A stretch of DNA of 57,230 nucleotides, taken from assembly GCA_036267355.1 (NCBI GenBank), contig DATAWG010000093.1, positions 1 through 57,230 on the forward strand, read 5' to 3'. Origin of the DNA: Pirellulales bacterium. Lineage in GTDB: Bacteria; Planctomycetota; Planctomycetia; Pirellulales; DATAWG01. Made by a program: the position numbers and the translations under genes. The notes beneath the pieces are model-generated. The model made no database searches. It had not been told where the DNA came from and worked only from the letters and a program-made list of their open reading frames with translations. Shown one piece after another: positions 35,638 to 44,685 of the stretch. The number at the start of each line of letters is the position of its first letter. Within the stretch, counting starts at the first letter, position 1.

Positions 35638-37506
35638 ATGTCAATGCGATTCACCGGGAAGTTTGCTGAATTGGAACAGAAGCTCTCCTGCCTTGGTGGG
35701 AAGGGTTCGTGGTCAGACTTGAACGAGAATCAAAAGCAGTTTCGTCACCAGAATGGCGGCATTCTCAACTGGTACGCGTCGACAGGAACGATCAACTTCC
35801 AAGGGCCCAGCCCGGGACGGCCGGAGTTGGAGGCGGCAGTCAAAGGGGCGATGAACGTCGAAGCCCTCGTGGACGGCGAGACAGCGTCTGCCCCTGCGCC
35901 CGCCGACGGCCTCGTCGACCTCAGACAGGTGCCGGCCGAAACACTGGATATTGATTCATTCCTTCCGGCGGGCGGTACTCGAAGCGCAACCGCTGTTGCG
36001 GGCGCGCAGGGCTATCTCGGACAAAAGTATTCCGACTCCGAGCTAGTTATCGGCTTGGTCGGGGCGGTTGGAACCGAGCTAAAGCTTGCCATCGACTTCT
36101 TGTTGGAGCGGTTGAGGGTTTTCAAGTACGAGGTTGTTGAAGTCCGCGTCTCAACTGACATTATCCCGCAAGTCGTCGATGCTCCCGCCGAGGCATACGC
36201 GAGTGAATACGCTCGAATTCGAGGGCTGATGGATTTGGGCAACGAGGCACGCCGAACAACAGGAGACAACTCAGTCTTGGCGCTCGGTGTTGCAGCGAAG
36301 ATCTCTGCGGATCGTCCAACTGAAAACGGCTCGCCGAAGCCGTTCGCAAGACGCGCTTACGTCGTGAATTCGCTCAAGCATCCGGAAGAAATCGCGAGGC
36401 TGCGTGAAATCTATCCCGAGGCATTTTACGTGATTGGCGTCCACGCAGACGCCAAGCGTCGTCACGACTACCTGACGGAAACCAAGCGCCTGAGCGATCA
36501 AGAGGCTGTCGAACTTATGCGTCGCGACGAGGACGAGCATTTGCCCTATGGACAGCGAACCAGCGACGCGTTTCATTTGTCGGACTTCTTCGTCCGCATT
36601 GATGAAAACCACGACAAGCTGCGGAATAGTGTATTTCGGATTCTCGACGTCTTGTTCGGTGGCCCATACATTACTCCGACATTCGACGAGTACGCGATGT
36701 TCATGGCGTTTGCTGCGGCGCTCAAATCTGCCGACCTTTCCCGGCAGGTTGGCGCGGTGATCGCGCGTGAGCGCCAAATCCTATCAACCGGCGCAAACGA
36801 TTGCCCGAAATACGGCGGCGGCGGATATTGGGCGGAATATGATCACGATCACCATGACATCCGCGATGCCCCAGACGGTCGCGACTACATGCGCGGCGAA
36901 GACTCAAACCGGGTCGAACAACAACGAATCATTGAGGACATTCTGACTCGGGCCGGCGATGCGGTTTCGGATCGCGAACGGCTTCGCAGCGCCCTTGAAG
37001 CGAGTCGACTTGCGGACATCACCGAATATGGCCGAATGGTTCACGCTGAGATGGAAGCATTGCTAGCGCTAGCACGGGGCAACGTCAGCTCAGTCGGCGC
37101 AGCCCTGTATGGCACGACATTTCCTTGTCACAACTGTGCGAAGCACATTGTCGCTGCCGGAATCAAACGAGTCGTGTACATTGAGCCCTACCCGAAGAGC
37201 AAAGCGGCAGAATTTCATAGCGACTCGATCAGCCTTGGGTTTTCCGACGATGAAAAGACAGTTCATTTTGAGCCCTTCGTGGGAGTCGGTCCCCGACGCT
37301 TTTTCGACCTGTTTTCGATGAGGTTGGGTTCCGGTTATCCTCTTAAGCGGAAGGACAACGATGGCCAGGTCGTGCAATGGACGCCAGAAGGGGCGAGGCT
37401 CAGGATTCAAATGCTTCCGGCCTCATACGTCGAACTCGAACTGGTCGCGAGTTCGCTTTTCAATGCTGTTCGGAAGAAAAAGGAGACGAACCATGACGGA
37501 AAATAA
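35638..37506 (+). CDS. avcD: Anti-phage dCTP deaminase (AvcD-type) with N-terminal extension
   Basis: 622 residues from the ATG at 35638 (35596 and 35644 are alternatives). The order of parts follows AvcD: a P-loop-kinase-like domain starting at GLVGAVGTELK (139-149), and a C-terminal zinc deaminase with HAEMEALL (His469, Glu471) and PCHNCAKHI (Cys497, Cys500). AvcD enzymes deplete dCTP/dCMP by deamination on phage attack and starve replication. Before the kinase-like part is an additional module of about 75 residues (FTGKFAELEQKLSCLGGKGS, GILNWYASTGTINFQGP) that is not part of the basic AvcD as I know it, then a Pro/Ala linker. Codon use is less GC-biased than neighbouring housekeeping genes, consistent with transfer. 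The gene ends inside the next small gene. Confidence 0.82.
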   Translation: MSMRFTGKFAELEQKLSCLGGKGSWSDLNENQKQFRHQNGGILNWYASTGTINFQGPSPGRPELEAAVKGAMNVEALVDGETASAPAPADGLVDLRQVPAETLDIDSFLPAGGTRSATAVAGAQGYLGQKYSDSELVIGLVGAVGTELKLAIDFLLERLRVFKYEVVEVRVSTDIIPQVVDAPAEAYASEYARIRGLMDLGNEARRTTGDNSVLALGVAAKISADRPTENGSPKPFARRAYVVNSLKHPEEIARLREIYPEAFYVIGVHADAKRRHDYLTETKRLSDQEAVELMRRDEDEHLPYGQRTSDAFHLSDFFVRIDENHDKLRNSVFRILDVLFGGPYITPTFDEYAMFMAFAAALKSADLSRQVGAVIARERQILSTGANDCPKYGGGGYWAEYDHDHHDIRDAPDGRDYMRGEDSNRVEQQRIIEDILTRAGDAVSDRERLRSALEASRLADITEYGRMVHAEMEALLALARGNVSSVGAALYGTTFPCHNCAKHIVAAGIKRVVYIEPYPKSKAAEFHSDSISLGFSDDEKTVHFEPFVGVGPRRFFDLFSMRLGSGYPLKRKDNDGQVVQWTPEGARLRIQMLPASYVELELVASSLFNAVRKKKETNHDGK

Positions 37507-37687
37507 CGAGCGGACCGAGACTGTCAGCGAACAACAGCAGTTCGTACAGCATCTCGAACAGGCCAGTGAAATCGTCCGATCATGGCCACTTTGGAAGCAA
37601 GCGATTCTCGGCGGCGTACAAAACACACGAGCCACGGAGATCGCCTCCCGTCCACGGACGGGATCGCAAGCCGAGTCCCATCAATGA
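37493..37687 (+). CDS. Small protein overlapping avcD
   Basis: 64 residues, AAGGAG 8 bases before the ATG, overlapping the avcD end by 14 bases in another frame. The sequence has a charged helical half (ETVSEQQQFVQHLEQASEIV) and a RSWPLWKQAILGG segment, a pattern seen in small accessory proteins beside toxins and mobile-element genes. In the best-known Avc system the deaminase is held off by an RNA (AvcI); a coupled protein here could be an alternative antitoxin or a helper, but that is inference. Not present as a named family to my knowledge. Confidence 0.6.
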   Translation: MTENNERTETVSEQQQFVQHLEQASEIVRSWPLWKQAILGGVQNTRATEIASRPRTGSQAESHQ

Positions 37688-37724
37688 CTTGTGGCAATCT
37701 TTTTCAAACGAGGCCGCAGCCTCA

Positions 37725-37753
37725 TTGTATTTGCGTGACCGCTGGGTTATGAT
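37725..37753 (+). promoter_or_regulatory. Putative promoter of the helicase/RM operon
   Basis: TTGTAT at 37725-37730 and TATGAT at 37748-37753, spacing 17. A small hairpin (GAGGC CGCA GCCTC, 37710-37723) precedes it. The ATG of the helicase gene follows about 30 bases after the -10. Confidence 0.4.
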
Positions 37754-37784
37754 CTCGTCGTTCACTGTTCTCTAAACGTGGACG

Positions 37785-39827
37785 ATGGCCATGCCACAGA
37801 ACTACCCACTTCGCCATATCTCGATCCGCGTCCCGTGGCACGATACCGCCTGGGACGGCCGCGTGTGCGCAAGTCCGCACCTCAATGGGTCGTGCCTGAA
37901 GCTCAAACGCATCGCCGAAGAGCGCGATGATTCCGCCGAAAAGGCGGTCGCCGGAAAAAGTCTACTTGAAATTCCGCAGGAGAAGTGGCCTTGCTGCGTC
38001 GACGAGCGGATGTCGTTCATGGCTCCGTTCGAGTTCACGAAGATCAAGAATCACCCGTACAACCACGGCGACGATTGTCCGCACAGCCACTTTGACGCAA
38101 CGCCACTGCGGCATCCGCCGTTTTCGGCAGCGGCAATCCCGTTCGCCTGGATGCTGGCCGAATCGATGGAATCGCGGGGCGAAGAGTATGCGCTGGATGT
38201 CCAGCCGGAGCGCGAGCCTGATCTCGGTTTCAAGACTCAATGGATTCAAGACCGGGAGAATCAAACGGCGCTGCTGGACTGCTTTGCTGGGCACTTGCTG
38301 CCGCAGCAATCGTTGTGTTTCTTCTATGCGAAGCAGGTGCCGTTCGTCGAGGACAGCGCATCGCGACGAATCTTGATTGGCGTCGGTCGTGTGACCCATG
38401 TCGCCCCTTGCGTCGAGTACCAATACACGACCAAGCAATTGAAGGACAAGCTTCGGTCAGTCCTTTGGGAACTGATGATCCAGCATTCAATCCGTCCCGA
38501 TTTCAAGGACGGATTTCTACTCCCGTATCACGCGGCCATCGAGAAGGCTGCTGTTGATTCTGACTTCGACCCAGCCGAACTTGCGGCGTTTTCGCCGGAG
38601 GATCGATTACTGGAGTTCTCGCACGTGTCACAGCACGTGACGCACGACGGGGCCATTGCCAGTCTGCTATCTTGCGCCGACGCCTTGCGCAAAGCGAAAG
38701 AATCGCTCGCCGGTCCGTGGGATCGGTGCCTGGAATGGCTCGACCATCGGGTCGGCGAACTCTGGAAGGCTCGGGGCCCTTGCCCCGGACTCGGCGCAGC
38801 ATTGTCCGCCTTCGGATTGGAATTAGGCAACTTTATCGCACGCGCAATCGCAGAGAAAGCTGGCGACAACGCTGACCCCTGGCCTCTGGTCGATAACGCC
38901 TTCGCCGATCCGAAGAGGCATCTTCCGGCTCACCTTGCAGACGGCGTCGGCAAGACGATGCGCGAAAAGTGGGTGAAGCTGCCCGCGGAGCGCCGCAGCC
39001 TGCTAAAGCTGCTGAGTCGGTTCGAGATTACGCGCGACCAGGCGACGGTTCTCTATGTGCCGCCCGAACGGACGAAGGCTGGCATCGAAATCACCGACAA
39101 GCAGATTCTCGCGAACCCCTACCTCCTGTACGAACTGACACGGTTGACGTCAGACCCCGTCAGCGTCTGGACCGTTGATCGGGGCGTATTCCCGGATGAG
39201 GTGGTGAGGAAGAAGCATCCTCTACCGGAGCCTTCGGCGCTGGATGCGGGCACCGATGCGCGCCGTGTGCGGGCGCTGGGCGTCAAAGTGCTTGAGGATG
39301 CGTCAGGAAATGGCAGCACGCTTATGTCGCAGGACCACGCCGTGCTTGCGGTTCGCGAGCTACCGTTACAGCCGCCCTGCGAAGTTGATGCCGACCTCAT
39401 CGACGTCGCCAAAGAGTCGTTTGGCGGCGTCATTGTGGAGGTTCCGATGGCCGACAACTCGCCAGCGCTCCAACTGGGGCGTCTCGCTGAGATGGGAAAT
39501 ACGATCCGCACGGCCATCGACAAACGAGTCAAAGGCAAGCGCCTCACCGTCGATGCAAACTGGCGTCAGTTGCTCGATAAATACTTGAAGGCGAAGGGGG
39601 CCACAGCGGACGACGAGTTTGAAGAGGAGGCTCGAAAGGAAAAGACAGCGGCGCTCAAAGAGTTGGCCGAATCCCGATTGTCCGTGCTCGTCGGCCCAGC
39701 CGGCACTGGCAAGACGACTCTGCTTTCGGTGCTCTGTTCGCACTCGGAAATTGCCGCAGGCGATGTTCTGCTGCTGCGCCCACCGGGAAGGCGCGAGTTC
39801 GCATGGAACAAGCGGCGCAAGACCTAA
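37785..39827 (+). CDS. RecD-like helicase-nuclease, N-terminal portion (frameshift)
   Basis: 680 residues as read; together with 39803-41539 it forms one protein of about 1251 residues. The first 620 residues are a large N-terminal region without a family I recognise (HISIRVPWHDTAWDGRVCAS, PHLNGSCLKLKRIAEERDDS). A superfamily 1 helicase core begins with Walker A VGPAGTGKTTLL (about 636-647). The frame then derails at CTGCTGCGCC (39771-39780): adding one G gives LLLAPTGKARVRMEQAAQDL and continues in the next frame. First gene of an operon with hsdRMS. Unless corrected, the helicase is split and probably inactive. Confidence 0.75.
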   Translation: MAMPQNYPLRHISIRVPWHDTAWDGRVCASPHLNGSCLKLKRIAEERDDSAEKAVAGKSLLEIPQEKWPCCVDERMSFMAPFEFTKIKNHPYNHGDDCPHSHFDATPLRHPPFSAAAIPFAWMLAESMESRGEEYALDVQPEREPDLGFKTQWIQDRENQTALLDCFAGHLLPQQSLCFFYAKQVPFVEDSASRRILIGVGRVTHVAPCVEYQYTTKQLKDKLRSVLWELMIQHSIRPDFKDGFLLPYHAAIEKAAVDSDFDPAELAAFSPEDRLLEFSHVSQHVTHDGAIASLLSCADALRKAKESLAGPWDRCLEWLDHRVGELWKARGPCPGLGAALSAFGLELGNFIARAIAEKAGDNADPWPLVDNAFADPKRHLPAHLADGVGKTMREKWVKLPAERRSLLKLLSRFEITRDQATVLYVPPERTKAGIEITDKQILANPYLLYELTRLTSDPVSVWTVDRGVFPDEVVRKKHPLPEPSALDAGTDARRVRALGVKVLEDASGNGSTLMSQDHAVLAVRELPLQPPCEVDADLIDVAKESFGGVIVEVPMADNSPALQLGRLAEMGNTIRTAIDKRVKGKRLTVDANWRQLLDKYLKAKGATADDEFEEEARKEKTAALKELAESRLSVLVGPAGTGKTTLLSVLCSHSEIAAGDVLLLRPPGRREFAWNKRRKT

Positions 39828-41539
39828 AGCTCAAGGGCTTCACCATCGCGCAGTTCCTCAGCCCTCACCGCTTCGATCCGGCGACGCAACGCTATCGGCT
39901 TTCGGAACGACCCGCCGAAGTTGGCGCGAGAACCGTCATCATCGACGAAGCGTCCATGCTGACGGAGGAGATGTTCGGCGCTCTGATTCAGGCGCTCAAG
40001 GGCGTTCATCGACTGATCCTCATCGGCGATCACCGCCAATTGCCTCCGATTGGACCGGGCCGGCCATTCGTGGACATCATCCGGCATTTGGTTCCCGAAG
40101 GCATCGTGGAGCAATTCCCGCGCGTCGCACCAGGCTACGCCGAGTTGACCATCCGTCGCCGCCAAGCAGGGCAGGAGCGAGAAGACCTTCAGCTCGCCGA
40201 ATGGTTCAGCGGATCGCCCATTGCGCCTGGAGAGGATGACGTGTTTGATAAGGTCGTCGCCTCGGGCCAGAGCAAGCACGTTCGGTTCGTGCAATGGGAC
40301 TCTGCCGACGAAATGCGGGAAAAGCTCGTTGAGACTCTCGTCGCGGAGCTTGAACTGGCAAGCCGTGACGACATCGCGGGATTCGACCGCATGCTTGGCG
40401 GCGAACCGTGGAACGACATGCGGTTCTTCAACGTGTTTAATCCCAAATTGCCGGAAAAGCTGGGCGCGGCCCAGACCTCAGAGGGCTGGCAAATCCTTTC
40501 CCCGGTGCGAGTTGGTCCGCACGGCGTACCCGACCTCAACCGGCTCATTCACAAGCAATTTCGGCAGCAGATGATCGACGCTTCTCGCAAGCAGCGGAAT
40601 CGAAAATATCCGAAGCCAATGGGGCCGGAGGAAATTGTCTACGGCGACAAGGTCATCAACCTGACCAATACCGATCCGAGCCTTTACTGGTTTCGTCACC
40701 GCAAGATATTTCCGACGAAAGACAATCCCTACATCGCCAACGGTGAAATCGGAATGGCGGTCGGCTACTACATGCGGAACGGCGCTCCCGATTTCCGTTG
40801 GAAACTGGAAGTCGAGTTCGCTTCGCAGCCCGGTTATAAATACAACTTCACGAGCCGCGATTTCGGGGAAGACGGCAATCCAATTCTTGAGTTGGCTTAC
40901 GCGCTCACGGTCCATAAGTCGCAAGGGAGCGAGTTCGGGACGGTGTTCATCGTCCTGCCCAATCCATGCAGGCTGCTGTCGCGCGAGTTGCTCTACACGG
41001 CGCTCACACGGCAGAAGGACCGCGTCGTAATTCTTCATCAGGGGCCGCGTGGAGACCTGCGGAAATTCGCTTCCGATGCGCGATCGGAGACCGCCCGCCG
41101 CCTGACGAACCTCTTCGCTGCCCCTTCGCCGATCGCAGTCGATGGCCGCTTCTATGAGGAAAACCTGATCCATCGAACCTCAAAGGGGGAATGGGTGCGG
41201 TCGAAGTCCGAGGTGATCATCGCCGATCATCTGTATCGTCATGGGATCGAGCCGCCGATTTATGAGTTGCCACTGACCATCGGCGGAAAAACGAAGTACC
41301 CGGACTTCACGATTGAGGATGCGGAATCGGGTGTGAACTACTACTGGGAACACTGCGGGATGCTGCATGTGCCCAGCTACCTGCGGCGGTGGAAAGAAAA
41401 ACTCGCCTGGTACGAGGCCAACGGAATCCGGGAAGGCGGCGGCCCCAACGGCACACTGATCGTGACGCGCGACGAGGCAAACGGCAGCATTGACTCGGCG
41501 AAAATCGATAAACTGCTAGATGAACTCTTTGGTGGATAA
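39803..41539 (+). CDS. RecD-like helicase-nuclease, C-terminal portion
   Basis: 578 residues as read. It continues the helicase: VIIDEASMLTEEMF (Walker B), LILIGDHRQLPPIG (motif III), a 2B-like insert, then YALTVHKSQGSEFGTVFIVL and LLYTALTRQKDRVVIL (motifs V and VI, UvrD/RecD C-terminal). The last 200 residues look like a PD-(D/E)XK-type nuclease: SKSEVIIADHL, KYPDFTI, YYWEHCGM. The fused helicase plus nuclease at the head of a type I RM operon suggests DNA-end processing or an added defence layer. Whether this half is made independently (ATG at 39803) is doubtful; it more likely belongs to a single chain with 37785-39827. Confidence 0.78.
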   Translation: MEQAAQDLKLKGFTIAQFLSPHRFDPATQRYRLSERPAEVGARTVIIDEASMLTEEMFGALIQALKGVHRLILIGDHRQLPPIGPGRPFVDIIRHLVPEGIVEQFPRVAPGYAELTIRRRQAGQEREDLQLAEWFSGSPIAPGEDDVFDKVVASGQSKHVRFVQWDSADEMREKLVETLVAELELASRDDIAGFDRMLGGEPWNDMRFFNVFNPKLPEKLGAAQTSEGWQILSPVRVGPHGVPDLNRLIHKQFRQQMIDASRKQRNRKYPKPMGPEEIVYGDKVINLTNTDPSLYWFRHRKIFPTKDNPYIANGEIGMAVGYYMRNGAPDFRWKLEVEFASQPGYKYNFTSRDFGEDGNPILELAYALTVHKSQGSEFGTVFIVLPNPCRLLSRELLYTALTRQKDRVVILHQGPRGDLRKFASDARSETARRLTNLFAAPSPIAVDGRFYEENLIHRTSKGEWVRSKSEVIIADHLYRHGIEPPIYELPLTIGGKTKYPDFTIEDAESGVNYYWEHCGMLHVPSYLRRWKEKLAWYEANGIREGGGPNGTLIVTRDEANGSIDSAKIDKLLDELFGG

Positions 41540-41549
41540 ACGCGACCCC

Positions 41550-43916
41550 ATGCCGAATGAAGCCGATACCTGCCGGCGCTACGTTGTCCCGCGGCTCCAA
41601 TCCGCTGGGTGGGAGAACGATCCGCACCGCATCAACGAGCAGGTGACCTTCACGGACGGCCGGATCATCGTCACTGGTCGGCGTGGGCGCAGGCGACCGG
41701 GAAAACGGGCCGACTACATTCTCCGCTATCGGGCTGACTTTCCGATCGGCGTCGTCGAGGCCAAGCCTACCTACGCCACGTCGGGCGACGGCCTGCAGCA
41801 GGCCAAGGACTATGCCGAAATCCTGGGGCTGAAATTTGCCTTCGCCACCAACGGGCACGGAATCGTCGAATTCGACTACACGACGGGGCTGGAACGCGAG
41901 ATCGACGCCTTCCCGACGCCAGCCGAACTCTGGGCCCGCCTTGTCAGCAGTCAGTCGCTCGGGGCCACCGCCGCGGAACAATTGCTGACGCCGGCCTACC
42001 GTCTGAGCGGCAAGTCACCGCGTTACTATCAGGAAATCGCCATCAATCGAGCCATCCAGGCGGTGGTCCAGGGCGATCCGCGTATCTTGCTGACAATGGC
42101 GACGGGCACGGGAAAGACGTTCGTCGCATTCCAGATCTGCTGGAAGCTGTGGTCGGCGCGCTGGAACCGCACGGGCGAACACCGTCGACCTCGAATTCTA
42201 TATCTCGCCGACCGCAACATCCTCGTCGACGAGCCGATGGCCAAGGACTTTGCACCATTCGGTGAGGCGCGGTGGAAGATCGCCGGCGGCAAGGCGGTGC
42301 AAAGCCGCGAAATGTATTTCGCCATCTACCAGTCGCTCGCCCAAGATGTGAACCGACCTGGGCTCTATCGCGAGTTCGCCTCCGACTTCTTCGATCTGAT
42401 CATCGTTGATGAGTGCCATCGCGGCAGCGCCCGCGACGACAGCAATTGGCGCGAGATTCTCGAATACTTCAAGCCGGCATTCCAACTCGGCATGACCGCT
42501 ACGCCCCGCCGCCAGGACAACGCCGACACCTACAACTATTTTGGCGATCCGCTCTACACCTATAGCCTTCGGCAAGGTATCGCCGATGGCTTTCTGGCCC
42601 CGTACCGCGTCCACCGCGTGGTGACCACATGGGACGCCGCCGGATGGCGACCGAGCCAGGGCGACCTGGATCGATATGGCCGCCAGATTCCCGACGAGGA
42701 ATACCACACCAGCGAGTTCGAGCGAGTCGTTTCGCTGAAGGCACGCACCGAGGCAGTCGCCCACCACCTGACCGAATACCTTAGGCGGACCGATCGGTTC
42801 GCAAAAACGATTGTCTTTTGCGTCGACCAAGAGCACGCCGACGAAATGCGCCGGGCGATCAGTAATCTGAATTCCGACCTCGTGCGCGACAATCCCGACT
42901 ATGTGTGCCGGGTGACGTCGGACGAAGGCGATATTGGCCGTGGCCATCTCAGCCATTTCCAAGACGTGGAGCGCCGCACGCCGGTGCTCCTGACCACGTC
43001 GCAATTGCTCACGACGGGCGTCGACGCCCAAACGGTGCAGAACGTTGTGCTGGTGCGGATTATCAACTCGATGACTGAATTTAAGCAGATCATCGGCCGC
43101 GGCACCCGCGTCCGCGACGACTACGGCAAGCTGTTCTTCAGCATCTTGGACTATACCGGCTCGGCAACGCGGCAGTTCGCCGACCCGGATTTCGACGGCG
43201 AACCGATCATCGATACGACACAACACATCGACGACGAAGGCGAGCCCACCGGCGACGAAACGGTCGTCACGCCCGAACAAGAACCGGAACTGGAGGACGA
43301 GGGCGGCGGTGAGTTGCCGCCCGATGAACCCGAAGGCCAGCGCCGCAAATTCTACTTCGATGGCGGCCAAGTGGAGATTGCGACGCACCTCGTTTACGAA
43401 CTTGACCCGGACGGCGATCAACTTCGTGTCATGCAATTCACGGACTACACGGCCGATAAGGTTCGCACGCTTTTCAGAAACGCGGCCGAACTCCGCGGCC
43501 AGTGGGCCGACCCCGAGGGGCGGCGTGGAATTATCGATCGGCTCGAAGAGCGCGGGATCGACTTCGACCACTTGGCGGAGACAGCGAACCAGCCCGATGC
43601 CGACCCGCTCGACCTGATCTGCCACTTGGCCTTCAACGCGCCGCTCCGCACCCGCCGCGAACGGGCTCAACGACTACGCACTGAGAAGAAAGATTTCTTC
43701 GAGCAGTTTGGGTCCGACGCGCGACAAATTCTGGACGAACTGCTCGACAAATACACCGAGCATGGAACCGCCCAGTTCGTCATTCCGGACGTTCTGGAAG
43801 TGCCGCCAATCAGTGAGCACGGCAACGTGATCGAAATCGCGACGCGATTTGGCGGCGTCGATCAATTGCGCAAGGCGGTAATTGAATTGCAAACCTTGCT
43901 TTATGCGGCCGCATAG
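41550..43916 (+). CDS. hsdR: Type I restriction enzyme R subunit (HsdR, EcoEI-type)
   Basis: 788 residues from the ATG at 41550 (41520 is possible); MPNEADTCRRYVVPRLQSAG matches the usual EcoEI-branch N-terminus. HsdR translocates and cleaves unmethylated DNA. PD-(D/E)XK endonuclease: ADYILRY and VVEAKPTYA. Helicase: MATGTGKTFVAF (motif I), IIVDECHRGSA (motif II), GMTATPRR (III), then TTSQLLTTGVDAQ and IIGRGTRVRDDYGK (V/VI). An acidic stretch (EPELEDEGGGELPPDEPEGQ) links to a C-terminal helical domain. Complete. It starts 10 bases after the helicase stop, in one operon with it. Confidence 0.93.
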   Translation: MPNEADTCRRYVVPRLQSAGWENDPHRINEQVTFTDGRIIVTGRRGRRRPGKRADYILRYRADFPIGVVEAKPTYATSGDGLQQAKDYAEILGLKFAFATNGHGIVEFDYTTGLEREIDAFPTPAELWARLVSSQSLGATAAEQLLTPAYRLSGKSPRYYQEIAINRAIQAVVQGDPRILLTMATGTGKTFVAFQICWKLWSARWNRTGEHRRPRILYLADRNILVDEPMAKDFAPFGEARWKIAGGKAVQSREMYFAIYQSLAQDVNRPGLYREFASDFFDLIIVDECHRGSARDDSNWREILEYFKPAFQLGMTATPRRQDNADTYNYFGDPLYTYSLRQGIADGFLAPYRVHRVVTTWDAAGWRPSQGDLDRYGRQIPDEEYHTSEFERVVSLKARTEAVAHHLTEYLRRTDRFAKTIVFCVDQEHADEMRRAISNLNSDLVRDNPDYVCRVTSDEGDIGRGHLSHFQDVERRTPVLLTTSQLLTTGVDAQTVQNVVLVRIINSMTEFKQIIGRGTRVRDDYGKLFFSILDYTGSATRQFADPDFDGEPIIDTTQHIDDEGEPTGDETVVTPEQEPELEDEGGGELPPDEPEGQRRKFYFDGGQVEIATHLVYELDPDGDQLRVMQFTDYTADKVRTLFRNAAELRGQWADPEGRRGIIDRLEERGIDFDHLAETANQPDADPLDLICHLAFNAPLRTRRERAQRLRTEKKDFFEQFGSDARQILDELLDKYTEHGTAQFVIPDVLEVPPISEHGNVIEIATRFGGVDQLRKAVIELQTLLYAAA

Positions 43917-43925
43917 GTGAACCGA

Positions 43926-44681
43926 ATGAATCGCAATGGCAGCTCTTCCTTCATCCGATCAACAGGACCAAGAGACGACGCGATCATCGCGGGCGTTCGA
44001 TGGCTGATTTCAGAAGCCAAGAAGGCCGGCAACACAGGCATCGTTGCCGTTTCAACGAAGGCCAACCTCGACAACATTGCGAATTGGAGCCAGTTGGCCG
44101 CGCTTTTCACCAGCTTGCGGCAAAGCGAACGAGTGGCTATCGAAGGCGTAACGTTGCACTTGGTCAACCTCAAGAGCAATCGGCCGCACACGTTCAATGG
44201 GCCGGTTCTTGTCATATATGGAGGCCAGGAACTCCTAGACGCAGTTGATTCGATTGCAGGTTCGTCACCGGTTCTGTACATCCCTTGGGAGGGCGATGAA
44301 TTTGCCAACTGGGCTCAGACCTGGCAGGCAACCGAACTCGGAAAACCAGCCGCTGAAACGCGACCTCAAACCGAGCCGACGTCAGGAACAGCATATTTCG
44401 CACTGAAATCCCTGACCAACGATGTGAATCTCAACACGGGAATCACCCATCCCAGTGACCGCGAATCGGCGATCAGAACATTGGAAACGCTTTTCCACAA
44501 AGGCGCTCCGATCACACCCGAAACAATTCGCCAGCAACTAATCCGCCTCGGTTGGGAACCCAAGGATGCGAGTAAGGTCAAAGAACTCGCCGAAATGATC
44601 TGGGAAGGGCGACGACCAAAGAAATCAACGGGAAGGGCAGACGACCAACTTTGGAACTACTGGAATAGCAAGGCAAATTGA
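43926..44681 (+). CDS. Unknown protein between hsdR and hsdM
   Basis: 251 residues from the ATG at 43926, which has AGGTGA five bases upstream. The first half looks like an alpha/beta fold (GIVAVSTKANLDNIANWSQL, VLVIYGGQELLDAVDSIAGS); the second half is helical and polar, with VNLNTGITHPSDRESAIRTL and PETIRQQLIRLGWEPKDASK. No catalytic motif is recognised. It abuts hsdR and hsdM tightly, so it belongs to the RM operon and may modulate restriction or add a second activity. Function unknown. Confidence 0.75.
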   Translation: MNRNGSSSFIRSTGPRDDAIIAGVRWLISEAKKAGNTGIVAVSTKANLDNIANWSQLAALFTSLRQSERVAIEGVTLHLVNLKSNRPHTFNGPVLVIYGGQELLDAVDSIAGSSPVLYIPWEGDEFANWAQTWQATELGKPAAETRPQTEPTSGTAYFALKSLTNDVNLNTGITHPSDRESAIRTLETLFHKGAPITPETIRQQLIRLGWEPKDASKVKELAEMIWEGRRPKKSTGRADDQLWNYWNSKAN

Positions 44682-44685
44682 AATA

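Noticed and set aside
42198-43670. 490-codon minus-strand frame opposite hsdR
   Set aside because: hsdR on the plus strand has all expected motifs; the antisense frame is the usual GC-codon shadow.
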